From: an uncultured Acidimicrobiales bacterium
Lineage (GTDB): Bacteria > Actinomycetota > Acidimicrobiia > Acidimicrobiales > Bin134
NCBI GenBank assembly: GCA_951813325.1
Contig: OX638350.1
Coordinates: 3,391,954-3,455,953, forward strand
Direction of reading: 5' to 3'
Length of the DNA stretch: 64,000 bases
The first letter of the stretch is position 1. The number at the start of each line of letters is the position of its first letter. Made by a program: the position numbers and the translations under genes. Below, in pieces: positions 15,984-25,385 of this stretch. The notes beneath the pieces are model-generated. The model was not told the origin of the DNA. It worked only from the letters and a program-made list of their open reading frames with translations, and searched no databases.

Positions 15984-17345
15984 ATGACAGCTATGGCTTT
16001 GGCCCAGGTGCAGGCGCACGTCGATCTGCCGTTTCTCATCAACGACGCCGACAACCACTTTGTGGAGCCCCGCGATCTCTACTTGAACCACATCGACCCC
16101 AAGTGGCGTCACAAGTCGGTCACCTTCGAGGCCGACGATCAGGGCCGCTGGGTGGGGGTGTTCGGCGGGCGGCCGTCGCGTATCAACCAGGCGGTGGCCA
16201 TGGTGGCCGCCGACGACGAGACGGCTGCCGAAGTGGCCGCTCGAGCCGTGCCCCAAGCAGGCGACGAAAACCAGATGAAGCCCGGCCAGTCCAACATCCA
16301 CTCGCCGGGGATGCTGCTGTCCCGGCTCAACCCCTACCGCAACCTCACCGACGCCGAGCGGATCGATCTCATTGCCCATTTCCGCGACCAGGAGGAGTCG
16401 TGGGGCAATCGCGACCTGCGGCTGGCCCTCATGGACAGCCAGGGCATCGGTGCCGCCCTCATGTTCCCCAATCAGGTGCTGTCGCTGGAATACGAGTTCG
16501 CCGACGACGTCGACGGCATATACGCCAACACCCGGGCCTACAACCGCTGGATCAACGAGGAGATCGGCTGGGGTTACCTCAACCGCCTCTTTCTTCCCGC
16601 CTACGTGTCGCTGGCCGACCCCGATGAGGCCGCCGCCGAAGTCGAGCTGGTTCTGAGTCAGGGTGCCACCGTCATCCAGATCATCAGCGGCCACGTCCAC
16701 GGTGGACGCCAAAACCTCCGGGGCGGGCGCTCCATGGCCGACCCGGTCTACGACGGCTTTTGGGCCCGCATCAACGAGGCCGGGGCCCGGGTGGTGACCC
16801 ACCTGGGGGCCACCGACTACCAGAAGTACGGGGCCGACTGGAGCGAGGACCCCGAAGACGTGCTCGGCGACTTCGACGCCCTCCAATGGGTGCTCTACTG
16901 GGGCGACCGCCCGGCCATGGAGACAGTGGCCGCCATGGTGCTGCACAACCTGTTCGGCCGCTTCCCCAACGTGAAGGTTTGCCTGTCAGAACAGGGCACG
17001 GTGTGGCTGCCCTACATCCTCCGCAAGATGGACCACGCCTTCCTCATGGGCCGGGGGGCCAGGTGGGGCCCGAAGCTCGACCGCCGCCCCAGCGACATCT
17101 TCCGCGACCATTTCATCGTGGCGCCCTTCCCCGAGGAGAACGTGGCCCGGGTGGTGGAGGCGGTGGGCATCGAACCCATCGTGTTCGGCTCCGACTTCCC
17201 CCACAGCGAGGGGCTGCCCTTCCCCGCTCTCTACGCCACCACCCAGCTCAAAGGGATGAGCGACGCCGACATCAAGACCATCATGTGCGACAACCTGGCC
17301 CGGTTCCTCAACATCGAACCGGCGCCCTCCGGGGCGGGTTCCTAG
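15984..17345 (+). CDS. Amidohydrolase family protein (Amidohydro_2)
   Basis: The 453-residue protein starts with the metal-site motif NDADNHFVEP (about residues 18-27) and ends with FGSDFPHSEG near residue 405, whose Asp is the usual catalytic residue. A central QIISGHVHGG and VVTHLGA segment supplies further His ligands. The family includes metal-dependent hydrolases and decarboxylases (ACMSD-like). At 453 residues it is longer than the paralogues at 17342 and 47590. It converges with the next gene, with a 4-bp stop overlap. The substrate is unknown. Confidence 0.85.
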   Translation: MTAMALAQVQAHVDLPFLINDADNHFVEPRDLYLNHIDPKWRHKSVTFEADDQGRWVGVFGGRPSRINQAVAMVAADDETAAEVAARAVPQAGDENQMKPGQSNIHSPGMLLSRLNPYRNLTDAERIDLIAHFRDQEESWGNRDLRLALMDSQGIGAALMFPNQVLSLEYEFADDVDGIYANTRAYNRWINEEIGWGYLNRLFLPAYVSLADPDEAAAEVELVLSQGATVIQIISGHVHGGRQNLRGGRSMADPVYDGFWARINEAGARVVTHLGATDYQKYGADWSEDPEDVLGDFDALQWVLYWGDRPAMETVAAMVLHNLFGRFPNVKVCLSEQGTVWLPYILRKMDHAFLMGRGARWGPKLDRRPSDIFRDHFIVAPFPEENVARVVEAVGIEPIVFGSDFPHSEGLPFPALYATTQLKGMSDADIKTIMCDNLARFLNIEPAPSGAGS

Positions 17346-18523
17346 CCCACCTTCATCAGGCCGGCCATGTTGCCGCCCATCACCTTGCGGATCTGGTCGT
17401 CGGGCAGGCCGTCAAGCTGGTCCACGAACGAGATCGGATCGGCCATGCCCTCCACGTGGGGATAGTCCGAGCCGAAAATCACGTTGTCCACTCCCACCAA
17501 ATCGATGAGCCCCACCGGGTCGTCCTCGTGGAAGGGATGGATCCAGAGATTGCGCCTGATGGCCTCCACCGGATGCTCCTCCCAGGAGTGGGGGAACCGC
17601 TCGTAGACACTCTCCAAATGGGCCAGCAGCGGGCGCACCCAAGAGCTTCCGTTCTCCACGATGGCCACCTTCAGCTTGGGATGGCGGGTGAGCGCCCCAT
17701 GGGCCACCCACGAGGTCACCGCATCCTGGATGGGCCGGTTGTGCGAGATCGCCATCTGGAACAGCGACTGTCGGAACGCCGTCATCTCCCCGCTGACGCC
17801 CTCCCACTCGTCGGTGAACCGCTTGTAGCCGCTGTCGGAGGCATGCATGGCTACCAGAATGTCCAACTCCACCACCCGCTCCCAGAACGGGTCGAACTCG
17901 GGCAGAGCGAACGACCGCGGCCCTCTCAGGCCGGGAGGCGCCGCGGGGCGGATCAACACCGCTCGAGCCCCCCGCTCCACGCACCACTCCAGTTCCTCGA
18001 TGGCCTTGTCCACGATGGGAAGGGTCACGATGGGCGTTGGGAAGATGCGCCCTTCGTAGTTGAACGTCCAGTGCTCCAGCATCCACTGGTTGAGGGCGTG
18101 GACAACGATGTGGCATTCGTCGGGGGCGTCCCGGAAGCGCTCCTCAACCAGCGACGCCAAGGTGGGGTACATCATGGCGTAGTTCAGGCCCAGCTCGTCC
18201 ATCAGCTCCAGTCGGGGTTCCGGGGAGAAAAACGCGGGCAGGGCGTCGATCGGCTTCATGATCTCCCGGTGCGACTTGCCCTCGGGATTGCCGCTTTTGA
18301 AGTACTCCTCCTGGGCGCCGGGAGAGCCCACCCGCTGGAACGTGGGGTTGGGGATGTACTCGCTGATCTTGCCTCTCACCATGATCTTGGTGCGGCCCTT
18401 GTGGTCGATGTAATCGACCAGGCCTCGGTGGGAGTCGGGCAAGTGTTTGGTAAGGGCCTCGGTGGTCTCGTACATGTGGTTATCGGCGTCAAAAACCGGG
18501 AAATCAAGCTGGCGAGAAGGCAT
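17342..18523 (-). CDS. Amidohydrolase family protein (Amidohydro_2)
   Basis: This protein of about 393 residues has FDADNHMYET near the N-terminus, then ISEYIPNPTF, MHASDSGY in the middle and FGSDYPHVEG near the C-terminus, in the order expected for this metal-dependent family. It is clearly paralogous to the gene at 47590, sharing long stretches such as FPTPIVTLP and IEELEWCVERGARAVLIRP. An upstream Met at 18535 is possible; MPSRQLDFP at 18523 gives the normal start. It reads against the GBBH-like gene from a 35-bp divergent gap. The substrate is unknown. Confidence 0.85.
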   Translation of the reverse strand: MPSRQLDFPVFDADNHMYETTEALTKHLPDSHRGLVDYIDHKGRTKIMVRGKISEYIPNPTFQRVGSPGAQEEYFKSGNPEGKSHREIMKPIDALPAFFSPEPRLELMDELGLNYAMMYPTLASLVEERFRDAPDECHIVVHALNQWMLEHWTFNYEGRIFPTPIVTLPIVDKAIEELEWCVERGARAVLIRPAAPPGLRGPRSFALPEFDPFWERVVELDILVAMHASDSGYKRFTDEWEGVSGEMTAFRQSLFQMAISHNRPIQDAVTSWVAHGALTRHPKLKVAIVENGSSWVRPLLAHLESVYERFPHSWEEHPVEAIRRNLWIHPFHEDDPVGLIDLVGVDNVIFGSDYPHVEGMADPISFVDQLDGLPDDQIRKVMGGNMAGLMKVG

Positions 18524-18558
18524 ACCGATCATCATATTCCTGGTGTACGCTGAACGCG

Positions 18559-19734
18559 ATGGCCGGGCCGCTCACGCCGGACTTTTATCGCTACGAGTGG
18601 CATTCACTGAACGGCGTTCGTCTCGATGGCGAGTTCGTGGTGGTTGAGTGGGCCGACGGCACCGAGCTGCGCTGCTTCCGATGGTGGCTGGCCGAGCAGC
18701 GCGACTTCGACCTCTCCTCGCGCGAGGGCCTGCTTGAGCCCTGCGATTTGGGCGACCAATGGCGGGTGGACGACGCATGGATCCAGTCCGACGGGGCGCT
18801 CGGGGTTCGCTGGGTCCACGACGGGGTTGTCTCCCGCTATCACCCCGGCTGGCTCCGCCACATCGCCGACGGGCAATTCCGGCCAGAGAGCTTCCTTCCC
18901 GAGCCCATCCCGTGGGATTCCTCCGCGTTGCCCGAACCGGTCACCTACCACGGACCGACGGTGATGGCCGATCCCGAGACGTTCCGGCTCTGGCTCAATG
19001 ACCTCGCGGCCTACGGCCTAACCCGGCTGAGATCGCTGTCGGTCGATCCCAACCAGGTCAAGGAAGTGGCCGGCAAAGTCGGGGTCTTGCGCGACTCCAA
19101 CTTCGGGCCGGTGTGGGACATCGAGGCCGTGCCCGACCCCACATCCACTGCCTACATGAGCATCGGCCTCGGCCCTCACACCGATTTCCCGTCTGTAGAG
19201 ACGCCGCCGGGCTACCAGTTCTTCCACTGCATCGAGAACTCCTGCGTCGGCGGGGCCAGCCAGATGACCGACGGCTTGGCTGTCGCCCGGCACCTAGAGA
19301 AGCACGATCCCGAAACCTACGACGCCTTGACCACGCTGCGATGGGTCTTCCATGGGCGGGGTGCCGAGGTCGACTGGCGGTGGTCTGGGCCGCTTATCGA
19401 TTTGGGCGTGGCCGGTGCACCCCTCACCCTGCGCACCTTCTACCCGGTGCGGACCTTCCCCGACATGGCCGCTGACGACGTCCCCCGGGCCTACCGGGCA
19501 GCGAAGATGCTGGGCCAGCTGTCCCGGGACCCCCGTTTCCAGATCACCTACAAACTTGAGCCCGGCGACATGGCCGTGTTCGACAACCGGCGGGTGCAGC
19601 ACGGCCGGGAGCCGTTCGACACCGGCTCCGGCCGCCGCCTGTTCCGGGGCTGCTACGTGAACAGCGACGACATCTACTCCAAGCTGCGGGTGCTCAATCG
19701 ACGGGCCCAAGAGAACGAGCTGGCTCCGGTATGA
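18559..19734 (+). CDS. Gamma-butyrobetaine dioxygenase-like 2-oxoglutarate oxygenase (TauD/TfdA superfamily)
   Basis: The 391-residue protein has the two-domain layout of gamma-butyrobetaine hydroxylase: an N-terminal domain (1-115) with RCFRWWLAEQRDFD, then the double-stranded beta-helix with iron ligands H207-x-D209 (GPHTDF) and H348 (QHGRE), and a 2-oxoglutarate-binding Arg in RRLFRG near 360. The N-terminal zinc-binding Cys cluster of animal BBOX1 is missing. It overlaps a BKACE gene by 4 bp. In known pathways gamma-butyrobetaine is hydroxylated to carnitine, which fits the neighbour. Confidence 0.82.
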   Translation: MAGPLTPDFYRYEWHSLNGVRLDGEFVVVEWADGTELRCFRWWLAEQRDFDLSSREGLLEPCDLGDQWRVDDAWIQSDGALGVRWVHDGVVSRYHPGWLRHIADGQFRPESFLPEPIPWDSSALPEPVTYHGPTVMADPETFRLWLNDLAAYGLTRLRSLSVDPNQVKEVAGKVGVLRDSNFGPVWDIEAVPDPTSTAYMSIGLGPHTDFPSVETPPGYQFFHCIENSCVGGASQMTDGLAVARHLEKHDPETYDALTTLRWVFHGRGAEVDWRWSGPLIDLGVAGAPLTLRTFYPVRTFPDMAADDVPRAYRAAKMLGQLSRDPRFQITYKLEPGDMAVFDNRRVQHGREPFDTGSGRRLFRGCYVNSDDIYSKLRVLNRRAQENELAPV

Positions 19735-20618
19735 GCGGAGTGTTCATCACCTGCGCCATCACCGGCAGCGGCGACACCACATCCAAGTCCGACCTGGTGC
19801 CCATCACCCCCCAGCAGATCGCCGAGGCGGCCATCGATGCCGCTGATGCCGGTGCGGCCATCGTTCACATCCATGTCCGCAATCCCGAGACCGGTGATCC
19901 GGCCCGCGACGTCGAGCTGTACTCCGAGGTAGTTGAGCGGATCCGGGCGTCCAGCACCGACGTGGTGCTCAACCTCACCTCCGGCATGGGCGGCGACCTC
20001 ACTCTCGGCTCGGCCGAGCAGCCATTGCCCCCCGCTAACGAGGGCACCGACATGGCCGGGGCCACCGAGCGGCTGGCCCACGTGAGGGAGCTGATGCCCG
20101 AGATCACCACCCTCGACTGCGGCACCATGAACTTCGGCGAGGGCGACTACATCATGGTCAACAGCCCGTCGGTGCTAAACGAGATGGCCCGCCAGGTGCA
20201 GAAGCTGGGCGTGCGCCCCGAAATCGAGATCTTCGACACCGGCCACCTGTGGCTGGCCAAGCGCCTGGTGGACGAGGGGCTCATCGACGACCCGGTCATG
20301 GTGCAGCTGTGCATGGGCATCCCCTGGGGCGCCCCCGACGACATCAACACCTTCATGGCCATGGTCAACAACCTCCCCGACGACTGGATCTTCTCAGCCT
20401 TCTCGTTGGGCCGCAGCCAGCTTCCCTACGTCGGGCTGGCCGCCATCGCCGGCGGCAATGTCCGGGTCGGCCTCGAAGACAACATCTACTTGAGCCGCGG
20501 CCAACTAGCCACCAACGCCGATCTGGTCGCGAGGGCCACAACCATCCTCGAATCCATGAACTACGAAGTCCTAGGCCCCGAAGCCGTCCGCGACAAGCTG
20601 CATCTGGTTAAGCACTGA
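19731..20618 (+). CDS. BKACE family beta-keto acid cleavage enzyme (DUF849)
   Basis: The 295-residue TIM-barrel protein has the zinc-site HIHVR with His46 and His48 and a late Glu (E249 in VGLEDN), matching the 3-keto-5-aminohexanoate cleavage enzyme family. Members condense a beta-keto acid with acetyl-CoA to give acetoacetate and a CoA ester; one branch acts on 3-dehydrocarnitine. Pairing with a gamma-butyrobetaine-hydroxylase-like gene makes the dehydrocarnitine branch the best guess. No carnitine dehydrogenase is adjacent, so the pathway is incomplete in this window. Confidence 0.85.
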   Translation: MSGVFITCAITGSGDTTSKSDLVPITPQQIAEAAIDAADAGAAIVHIHVRNPETGDPARDVELYSEVVERIRASSTDVVLNLTSGMGGDLTLGSAEQPLPPANEGTDMAGATERLAHVRELMPEITTLDCGTMNFGEGDYIMVNSPSVLNEMARQVQKLGVRPEIEIFDTGHLWLAKRLVDEGLIDDPVMVQLCMGIPWGAPDDINTFMAMVNNLPDDWIFSAFSLGRSQLPYVGLAAIAGGNVRVGLEDNIYLSRGQLATNADLVARATTILESMNYEVLGPEAVRDKLHLVKH

Positions 20619-20663
20619 CCGGCCACCGGGTCACGTGCGAACCCGTTCGCCTAGATTGATCCC

Positions 20664-22337
20664 GTGAGCGCCGAACTAGCAATCCGCGGCGGCACCGTCG
20701 TCGACGGCACCGGCAGCCCCGGCCGCCGCGCCGACGTGGGCATCGCCGACGGCCGCATCACCGAAATCGGCGAAACAGTCAAAGCCCCCACCGAGATCGA
20801 CGCCTCCGGCCGCCTGGTCTGCCCCGGCTTCATCGACTGCCACACCCACTACGACCCCCAGGTGCTGTGGGACCCGTGGCTGTCGTCGTCATGCTGGCAC
20901 GGGGTCACCTCGGTGGTGGCCGGAAGCTGCGGCTACAGCATCGCCCCCACCAAGGCCGCCGACCGGGCCTCGCTCATCCGCACCCTCGACAAGGTGGAGG
21001 ACATGCGGGTGGCCACCCTCGAGGCCGGGGTCAACTGGAACTTCGAGACCTATGGCCAGTACCTCGACGTGATCCAGCACCGAGGGCTGGCCGTCAACTT
21101 CGGCGGCTACGTGGGCCACACCGCGGTGCGGCTCTACGTCATGGGCCAAGACGCCTACGAGCGAGAGGCCACGCCCGAAGAGGTAAACCAAATGAAGGCC
21201 GCGGTGGCCGAAGCCATCAACGGCGGCGCTTTGGGGTTCTCCACCGATCGGGCCGGATTCCACCTGGGCGACGGCGGCCGCCCGGTGCCGTCCATCGCCG
21301 CCTCCCAAGAGGAAACCGAAGCCCTCATCGCCGTCACCGCCGAGATTGGCCGGGGCGTGGTGCATGTGGCGCCGGGGGAGAATTACCGCTGGGTGTACGA
21401 TCTCCAGCCCAGGCTGGGCCGGCGGCTCAACTGGTCGTCCATCCTCACCTACCCCGCCGCGGCCTCCTCCCGGGCCGACTACCGCACCAAGCTGGCCGAC
21501 CACTTGGCCGGCCGGGCCGCCGGGGCCGACGTGTGGGTGCAGGTCACCTGCCGCCCCATCACCCAGCACGTCACCATGATCGAGCCCACCTCCTTCTACA
21601 CCATGGGCTCGTTCAAAGAGCTGGTGGCCCTGGCCCACGAAGACCGCCACACGCTGTATGCCGACCCCGACTGGCGGGCCCGAGTGCAGTCCGACCTCGA
21701 CGCCAACGGCCTTCTGGCTTCCCGCTGGAACACCCTGGCCATTGTGGAGTCGCCCAGCCAGCCCGAGCTGGTGGGCAGCACCGTGGGCAAAGTGGCCGCC
21801 GAGCGGGGCTGCACCCCGTGGGACGCCATGTGCGACATCGCCCTGGCCGACGGGCTGCTGACCCGCTTCGAGATCACCTTCGCCAACGACGAGGTCGACG
21901 GCGTGACCTCCCTGATGCAGGCCGAAGGGGCGGTGATGGGCCTGTCCGACGCCGGTGCCCACGTCGGTCAGATCTGCGATGCGGTGATGCCCACCGACTT
22001 CTTGTCCCGCTGGGTGCGCGACCGCCAGGTCATGGCCCCCGAGGCCGGCATCCACAAGCTCACCGGCGAGCTGGCCGAGATGCTCGGCCTGGCCCCCGAC
22101 CGGGGCTATCTGCGTTCCGGCGCGGTGGCCGACATCACCGTGGTCGACTGGGACAACCTCGACGTCGGCCCCATCCGCCGAGTCCACGACATGCCCGCCA
22201 ACGGTGAACGCCTCATCGCCGACGCCCCCACCGGTGTCGACCACATCCTCGTTGCCGGCACCCCCACCCGCCTCGACGGCCGGTCACTGCTGCACCAGCT
22301 GGAAACCCTTCCCGCCACCACCCTCCGCTCAGCCTGA
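20664..22337 (+). CDS. D-aminoacylase/N-acyl-D-amino acid deacylase family amidohydrolase
   Basis: This 557-residue protein starts (GTG) with IRGGTVVDGTGSPG, the N-terminal beta domain of the amidohydrolase-3 group, then GFIDCHTHYDPQ with the HxH metal pair near residue 67, SCGYSIAP near 95, and LSDAGAHVGQICD near 430, whose Asp is the expected catalytic residue. These enzymes hydrolyse N-acyl-D-amino acids or similar cyclic amides. It resembles the gene at 25386 and both may handle related substrates. The gap to BKACE is 45 bp, so it could share that transcript. Confidence 0.85.
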   Translation: MSAELAIRGGTVVDGTGSPGRRADVGIADGRITEIGETVKAPTEIDASGRLVCPGFIDCHTHYDPQVLWDPWLSSSCWHGVTSVVAGSCGYSIAPTKAADRASLIRTLDKVEDMRVATLEAGVNWNFETYGQYLDVIQHRGLAVNFGGYVGHTAVRLYVMGQDAYEREATPEEVNQMKAAVAEAINGGALGFSTDRAGFHLGDGGRPVPSIAASQEETEALIAVTAEIGRGVVHVAPGENYRWVYDLQPRLGRRLNWSSILTYPAAASSRADYRTKLADHLAGRAAGADVWVQVTCRPITQHVTMIEPTSFYTMGSFKELVALAHEDRHTLYADPDWRARVQSDLDANGLLASRWNTLAIVESPSQPELVGSTVGKVAAERGCTPWDAMCDIALADGLLTRFEITFANDEVDGVTSLMQAEGAVMGLSDAGAHVGQICDAVMPTDFLSRWVRDRQVMAPEAGIHKLTGELAEMLGLAPDRGYLRSGAVADITVVDWDNLDVGPIRRVHDMPANGERLIADAPTGVDHILVAGTPTRLDGRSLLHQLETLPATTLRSA

Positions 22338-22351
22338 GCAAGCAAGTCGGC

Positions 22352-22909
22352 CTAGCCAGGGGGCACTACGGGTTCAATACCCAAATCGGTGTAGGTGACT
22401 GCGGGGAAAAAGGGCACGCCGAGGGCTTCGAAGCGGCGGCGGGCGGTGTCGCCCCGGTCGACCACCGTGGCGACGGCCACTATCTCGGCCCCGGTGTGAC
22501 GTATAACCTCGTAGGCCTTCTCAGTCGAGCCCCCGGTAGTGGTCGCGTCCTCTAGCAGCAAGACCCGGTGGCCCGGTCCGAGGGGGGTGCCCTCGATCTG
22601 CTGTCTCGTCCCCCGCTTCTTCGGCTCCTTTCGGACCGAAAACCAATGGCCGTCGGTCACAGCCGCGATGCCCACCGCCAGCGAGTCGGCTCCCATGGTC
22701 ATCCCGCCGGCCGCGTCGAATTCGATGCCGGCCTCTCGAACCTGCTGAGCAATCGCCCAGCACGCCACCTGAAGGTCAGCCCAACGGCAGAGGGCCACCT
22801 TGACGTCGACGAAATCGCTCGACATTGCCCCGCTGGCCAGCTCTATCGGCTGGTCCAATTTCCGCAGACCTTGCCGTTTGATGATGTCAATGAGCGCTGC
22901 ATCAGCCAC
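22352..22909 (-). CDS. pyrE: Orotate phosphoribosyltransferase-like protein
   Basis: This 185-residue protein has the PRPP-binding loop VLLLEDATTTGGS (about residues 115-127) and the OPRT-type segment VRKEPKKRGTRQQIEG near residue 92. Together they mark PyrE-like enzymes that join orotate to PRPP in UMP synthesis. The length is slightly below typical PyrE (about 200). No other pyrimidine genes are next to it. It converges on the D-aminoacylase gene with a 14-bp gap. A related purine-type phosphoribosyltransferase remains possible. Confidence 0.85.
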   Translation of the reverse strand: MADAALIDIIKRQGLRKLDQPIELASGAMSSDFVDVKVALCRWADLQVACWAIAQQVREAGIEFDAAGGMTMGADSLAVGIAAVTDGHWFSVRKEPKKRGTRQQIEGTPLGPGHRVLLLEDATTTGGSTEKAYEVIRHTGAEIVAVATVVDRGDTARRRFEALGVPFFPAVTYTDLGIEPVVPPG

Positions 22910-23067
22910 GTCTCCACACTAGTGGTCGCCGCCGATCGGCCTCGTTTGCTTGAAACAAATGGAAATATATGAGAAATAATTGGATTTTCACAAGCGATCC
23001 CCAGCGCAGACCCGCTATGGTCAACTCAACCTTCCCCTCTACAACCAAGTAATGAGGGGAGGAGCCC

Positions 23068-23976
23068 GTGTCTGCTCCACCTGTTTCCTGCGCCTGGGCT
23101 CCATGGTGGACTCCAGAGCAACTCCGCAGCTTCCTAAGCCACGTAGAGAGCGTGGTGCAAGCTCGTTTCGGCGAGCACACCCTCGACGAGGCTGACGGCA
23201 CCGTGGCCGTCGAAAGCATGGACTGCGTGCTGGGCCTGTCCAACTTGGCCCAAACCTGCCGGGCCGCCGACTCCGAGGACTGGCGGCTCATCATCTATGG
23301 CCATGTTGCCCGGCTCGACGATTTCGCCCCCGACGTCTTAGCCGAGCGCTTGGGGGACTACGAGCGACTCCAACCTGACCTTCGAGTCAGGGTGGTCGGA
23401 CCCCAGCACTTGAGCCAGATCGACCCGGTTGGTGATGCCCTCCCGCTGGGGTTCTTCGCGTGCTTGTCGGTGAACTTGGACGGTGCTGCCTGCCCGGTGG
23501 ACCACAGCTACTTCGACGGATGGAGCGTCGACCACGGCGAGGTGATGGCGGGCGCGCTGGCCAACACCCTCTTGGATGAGCCGCTGACCCCCTTGGAGGG
23601 AAGCGACTCGCCCGCCAAATTCCGGGCCTTCACCGGCGACTCCCTGTTCGTCACCGGCCACCTGCTCGACTTCGCCCGCACGGTTCCCGACATCGGCCCG
23701 CAGGGTGCAGTGGTAACAATGCCCGCGGCCCACACCGTTTTGGTTTGCCCCATTGAATTCAACGAGAAGTTCGTGGACCATTCCGCCACCATGCTGGCCG
23801 CCAGCTATGTCCGCTACCTGGCCGGTCCCAACTCAGTCAGCCCCAACGCCCTGTGGTGGCGCCCTGGCCTGCCCCTGGAAGGATTCGCCCGCCTCGACAA
23901 CCAAAGCTTCGAACTAGTAGCCCCCGACCCCCTCCGCTCCCAACTCTGGGAAGGGCTCAGGAACGCTGGCTCTTAG
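23068..23976 (+). CDS. Hypothetical protein
   Basis: The 302-residue protein begins at GTG behind a strong ribosome-binding site (GGGGAGGAG at about 23054-23062). I do not recognise the family. There is no signal peptide or membrane segment. The middle (PLGFFACLSVNLDGAACPVDHS) and the N-terminal part look like a soluble alpha/beta protein with many acidic residues. The 158 bp upstream are AT-rich and probably contain its promoter and that of the divergent pyrE. Confidence 0.7.
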   Translation: MSAPPVSCAWAPWWTPEQLRSFLSHVESVVQARFGEHTLDEADGTVAVESMDCVLGLSNLAQTCRAADSEDWRLIIYGHVARLDDFAPDVLAERLGDYERLQPDLRVRVVGPQHLSQIDPVGDALPLGFFACLSVNLDGAACPVDHSYFDGWSVDHGEVMAGALANTLLDEPLTPLEGSDSPAKFRAFTGDSLFVTGHLLDFARTVPDIGPQGAVVTMPAAHTVLVCPIEFNEKFVDHSATMLAASYVRYLAGPNSVSPNALWWRPGLPLEGFARLDNQSFELVAPDPLRSQLWEGLRNAGS

Positions 23977-24035
23977 AGCCCAAGCGTGTCGCTCTGCCAT
24001 TATGTTTCGGCGAACGAAGGATGGGGGAGCAGCGC

Positions 24036-25340
24036 ATGACCATGACCGATACCGCCAGAGCGATCTCGCTCGACGACATCGACATTCATTCCACCGACCT
24101 GTACCAAGACCGCGGCTACCCATGGGCGGCGTGGGATCTGCTGCGGGCCGAGGCCCCAGTGCATTGGTACGAGCGACCCGACATCGAGCCGTTCTGGGCC
24201 GTCACCCGCCACGAGGACATCCACTGGGTGTCGTCCAACGACAAGCTGTTCATAAACGGCGGCCCCCGCCTTCGCCTGGCCTCCATCGAAGAGGACAAGG
24301 GCATGTGGGAGCGCCGGGCACGGCGGCTCACCGAGCTGGGCTGGGACCTGAACGAGCCCATGGACATGGTGTTTTTGGACCGGCCCCGCCACACCCGGTT
24401 CCGCCTGCTCACCGCCCGCCGGTTCACCCCCCGGGCCATGCGGGAGCATGAGGAGCACCTCGCCCAGTACGCCGCCCGGTTCACCGGCGAGTTCGTCGAG
24501 ATATTGGAGCGTGACGGCGAGGCCGATTTGGTGCTCGACTATGCGGTGAAGCTGCCCCTGGCCACCATCTGCGATCTCATGGGCTTGGACGTCGACGACT
24601 GGTCGAAGGTCCACAAGTTCACCGAGATGGCATTCAACGACGAGGAGAACCTCCGGTGGGCCGAGCCGGGCGAGACCTTCGACGACCTGAGGTTCCGGAT
24701 GGGCAAGGACTTCAGCGCCTATATCAGGACGATCATTGACGACTGCCAAGCCGAGCCCCGCGACGACATGACCGGAGCGGTGGTCCAGGGCGAGGTCGAC
24801 GGCTGCCCGCTCAGCACCCAGCAGCTCACCGGCTACATAACGCTGCTGTTGGGCGCGGGCAACGAGACCACCCGCAACGCGACCACCTCGGGTGTGACCG
24901 CCCTGCTCCAGCACCGCGACCAAATCGACCGCCTCCTGGCCGACCCGTCGTTGATCGAGCCGGCGGTGGAGGAGATCCTGCGGTGGACATCGCCGGTCAT
25001 CCAATTCGCCCGCACCGCCACCGCCGACGTGGAGCGCCACGGCCAGCTGATCAAAGAGGGCGACACCGTGGGTGTGTTCTACCCCTCGGCCAACCGGGAC
25101 GATGCGGTGTTCGACGACCCCTACCGCTTCGACGTGGGCCGCAACCCCAACCACCACATGGCCTTCGGCCACGGGGTCCACTTCTGTCTGGGGGCCAACC
25201 TGGCCCGCTGGGAGCTGCGGGCCATGCTCCGAGCGATCCTGCCTCTTCTGCCCCGCCTAGAGCTGGTCGACGAGCCCGAGCGCCACGGCCACCTCCACCT
25301 CGGTGCCGTCAAGCACCAGCGCGTCCGCCTGGTGGGCTAG
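24036..25340 (+). CDS. Cytochrome P450
   Basis: The 434-residue bacterial class-I P450 has the I-helix GAGNETT near residue 270, the ExxR motif in VEEILRW near 310, and the heme loop FGHGVHFCLG with Cys384. It inserts oxygen into an unknown substrate. The N-terminus resembles mycobacterial steroid/fatty-acid P450s (CYP125/142-like), which is a weak hint. I chose ATG 24036, which follows GGGGGAG by seven bases, over ATG 24021. The ferredoxin at 55579 is a candidate electron donor. Confidence 0.9.
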   Translation: MTMTDTARAISLDDIDIHSTDLYQDRGYPWAAWDLLRAEAPVHWYERPDIEPFWAVTRHEDIHWVSSNDKLFINGGPRLRLASIEEDKGMWERRARRLTELGWDLNEPMDMVFLDRPRHTRFRLLTARRFTPRAMREHEEHLAQYAARFTGEFVEILERDGEADLVLDYAVKLPLATICDLMGLDVDDWSKVHKFTEMAFNDEENLRWAEPGETFDDLRFRMGKDFSAYIRTIIDDCQAEPRDDMTGAVVQGEVDGCPLSTQQLTGYITLLLGAGNETTRNATTSGVTALLQHRDQIDRLLADPSLIEPAVEEILRWTSPVIQFARTATADVERHGQLIKEGDTVGVFYPSANRDDAVFDDPYRFDVGRNPNHHMAFGHGVHFCLGANLARWELRAMLRAILPLLPRLELVDEPERHGHLHLGAVKHQRVRLVG

Positions 25341-25385
25341 CCCCACCGGCCCGAGTCGAAGCACAAAGGTCACAAAGGTACTGTC

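Noticed and set aside
22910..23067. Riboswitch or small RNA in the AT-rich gap upstream of pyrE
   Set aside because: It is AT-rich and likely promoter DNA, but I could not build any conserved riboswitch fold or paired structure from it.
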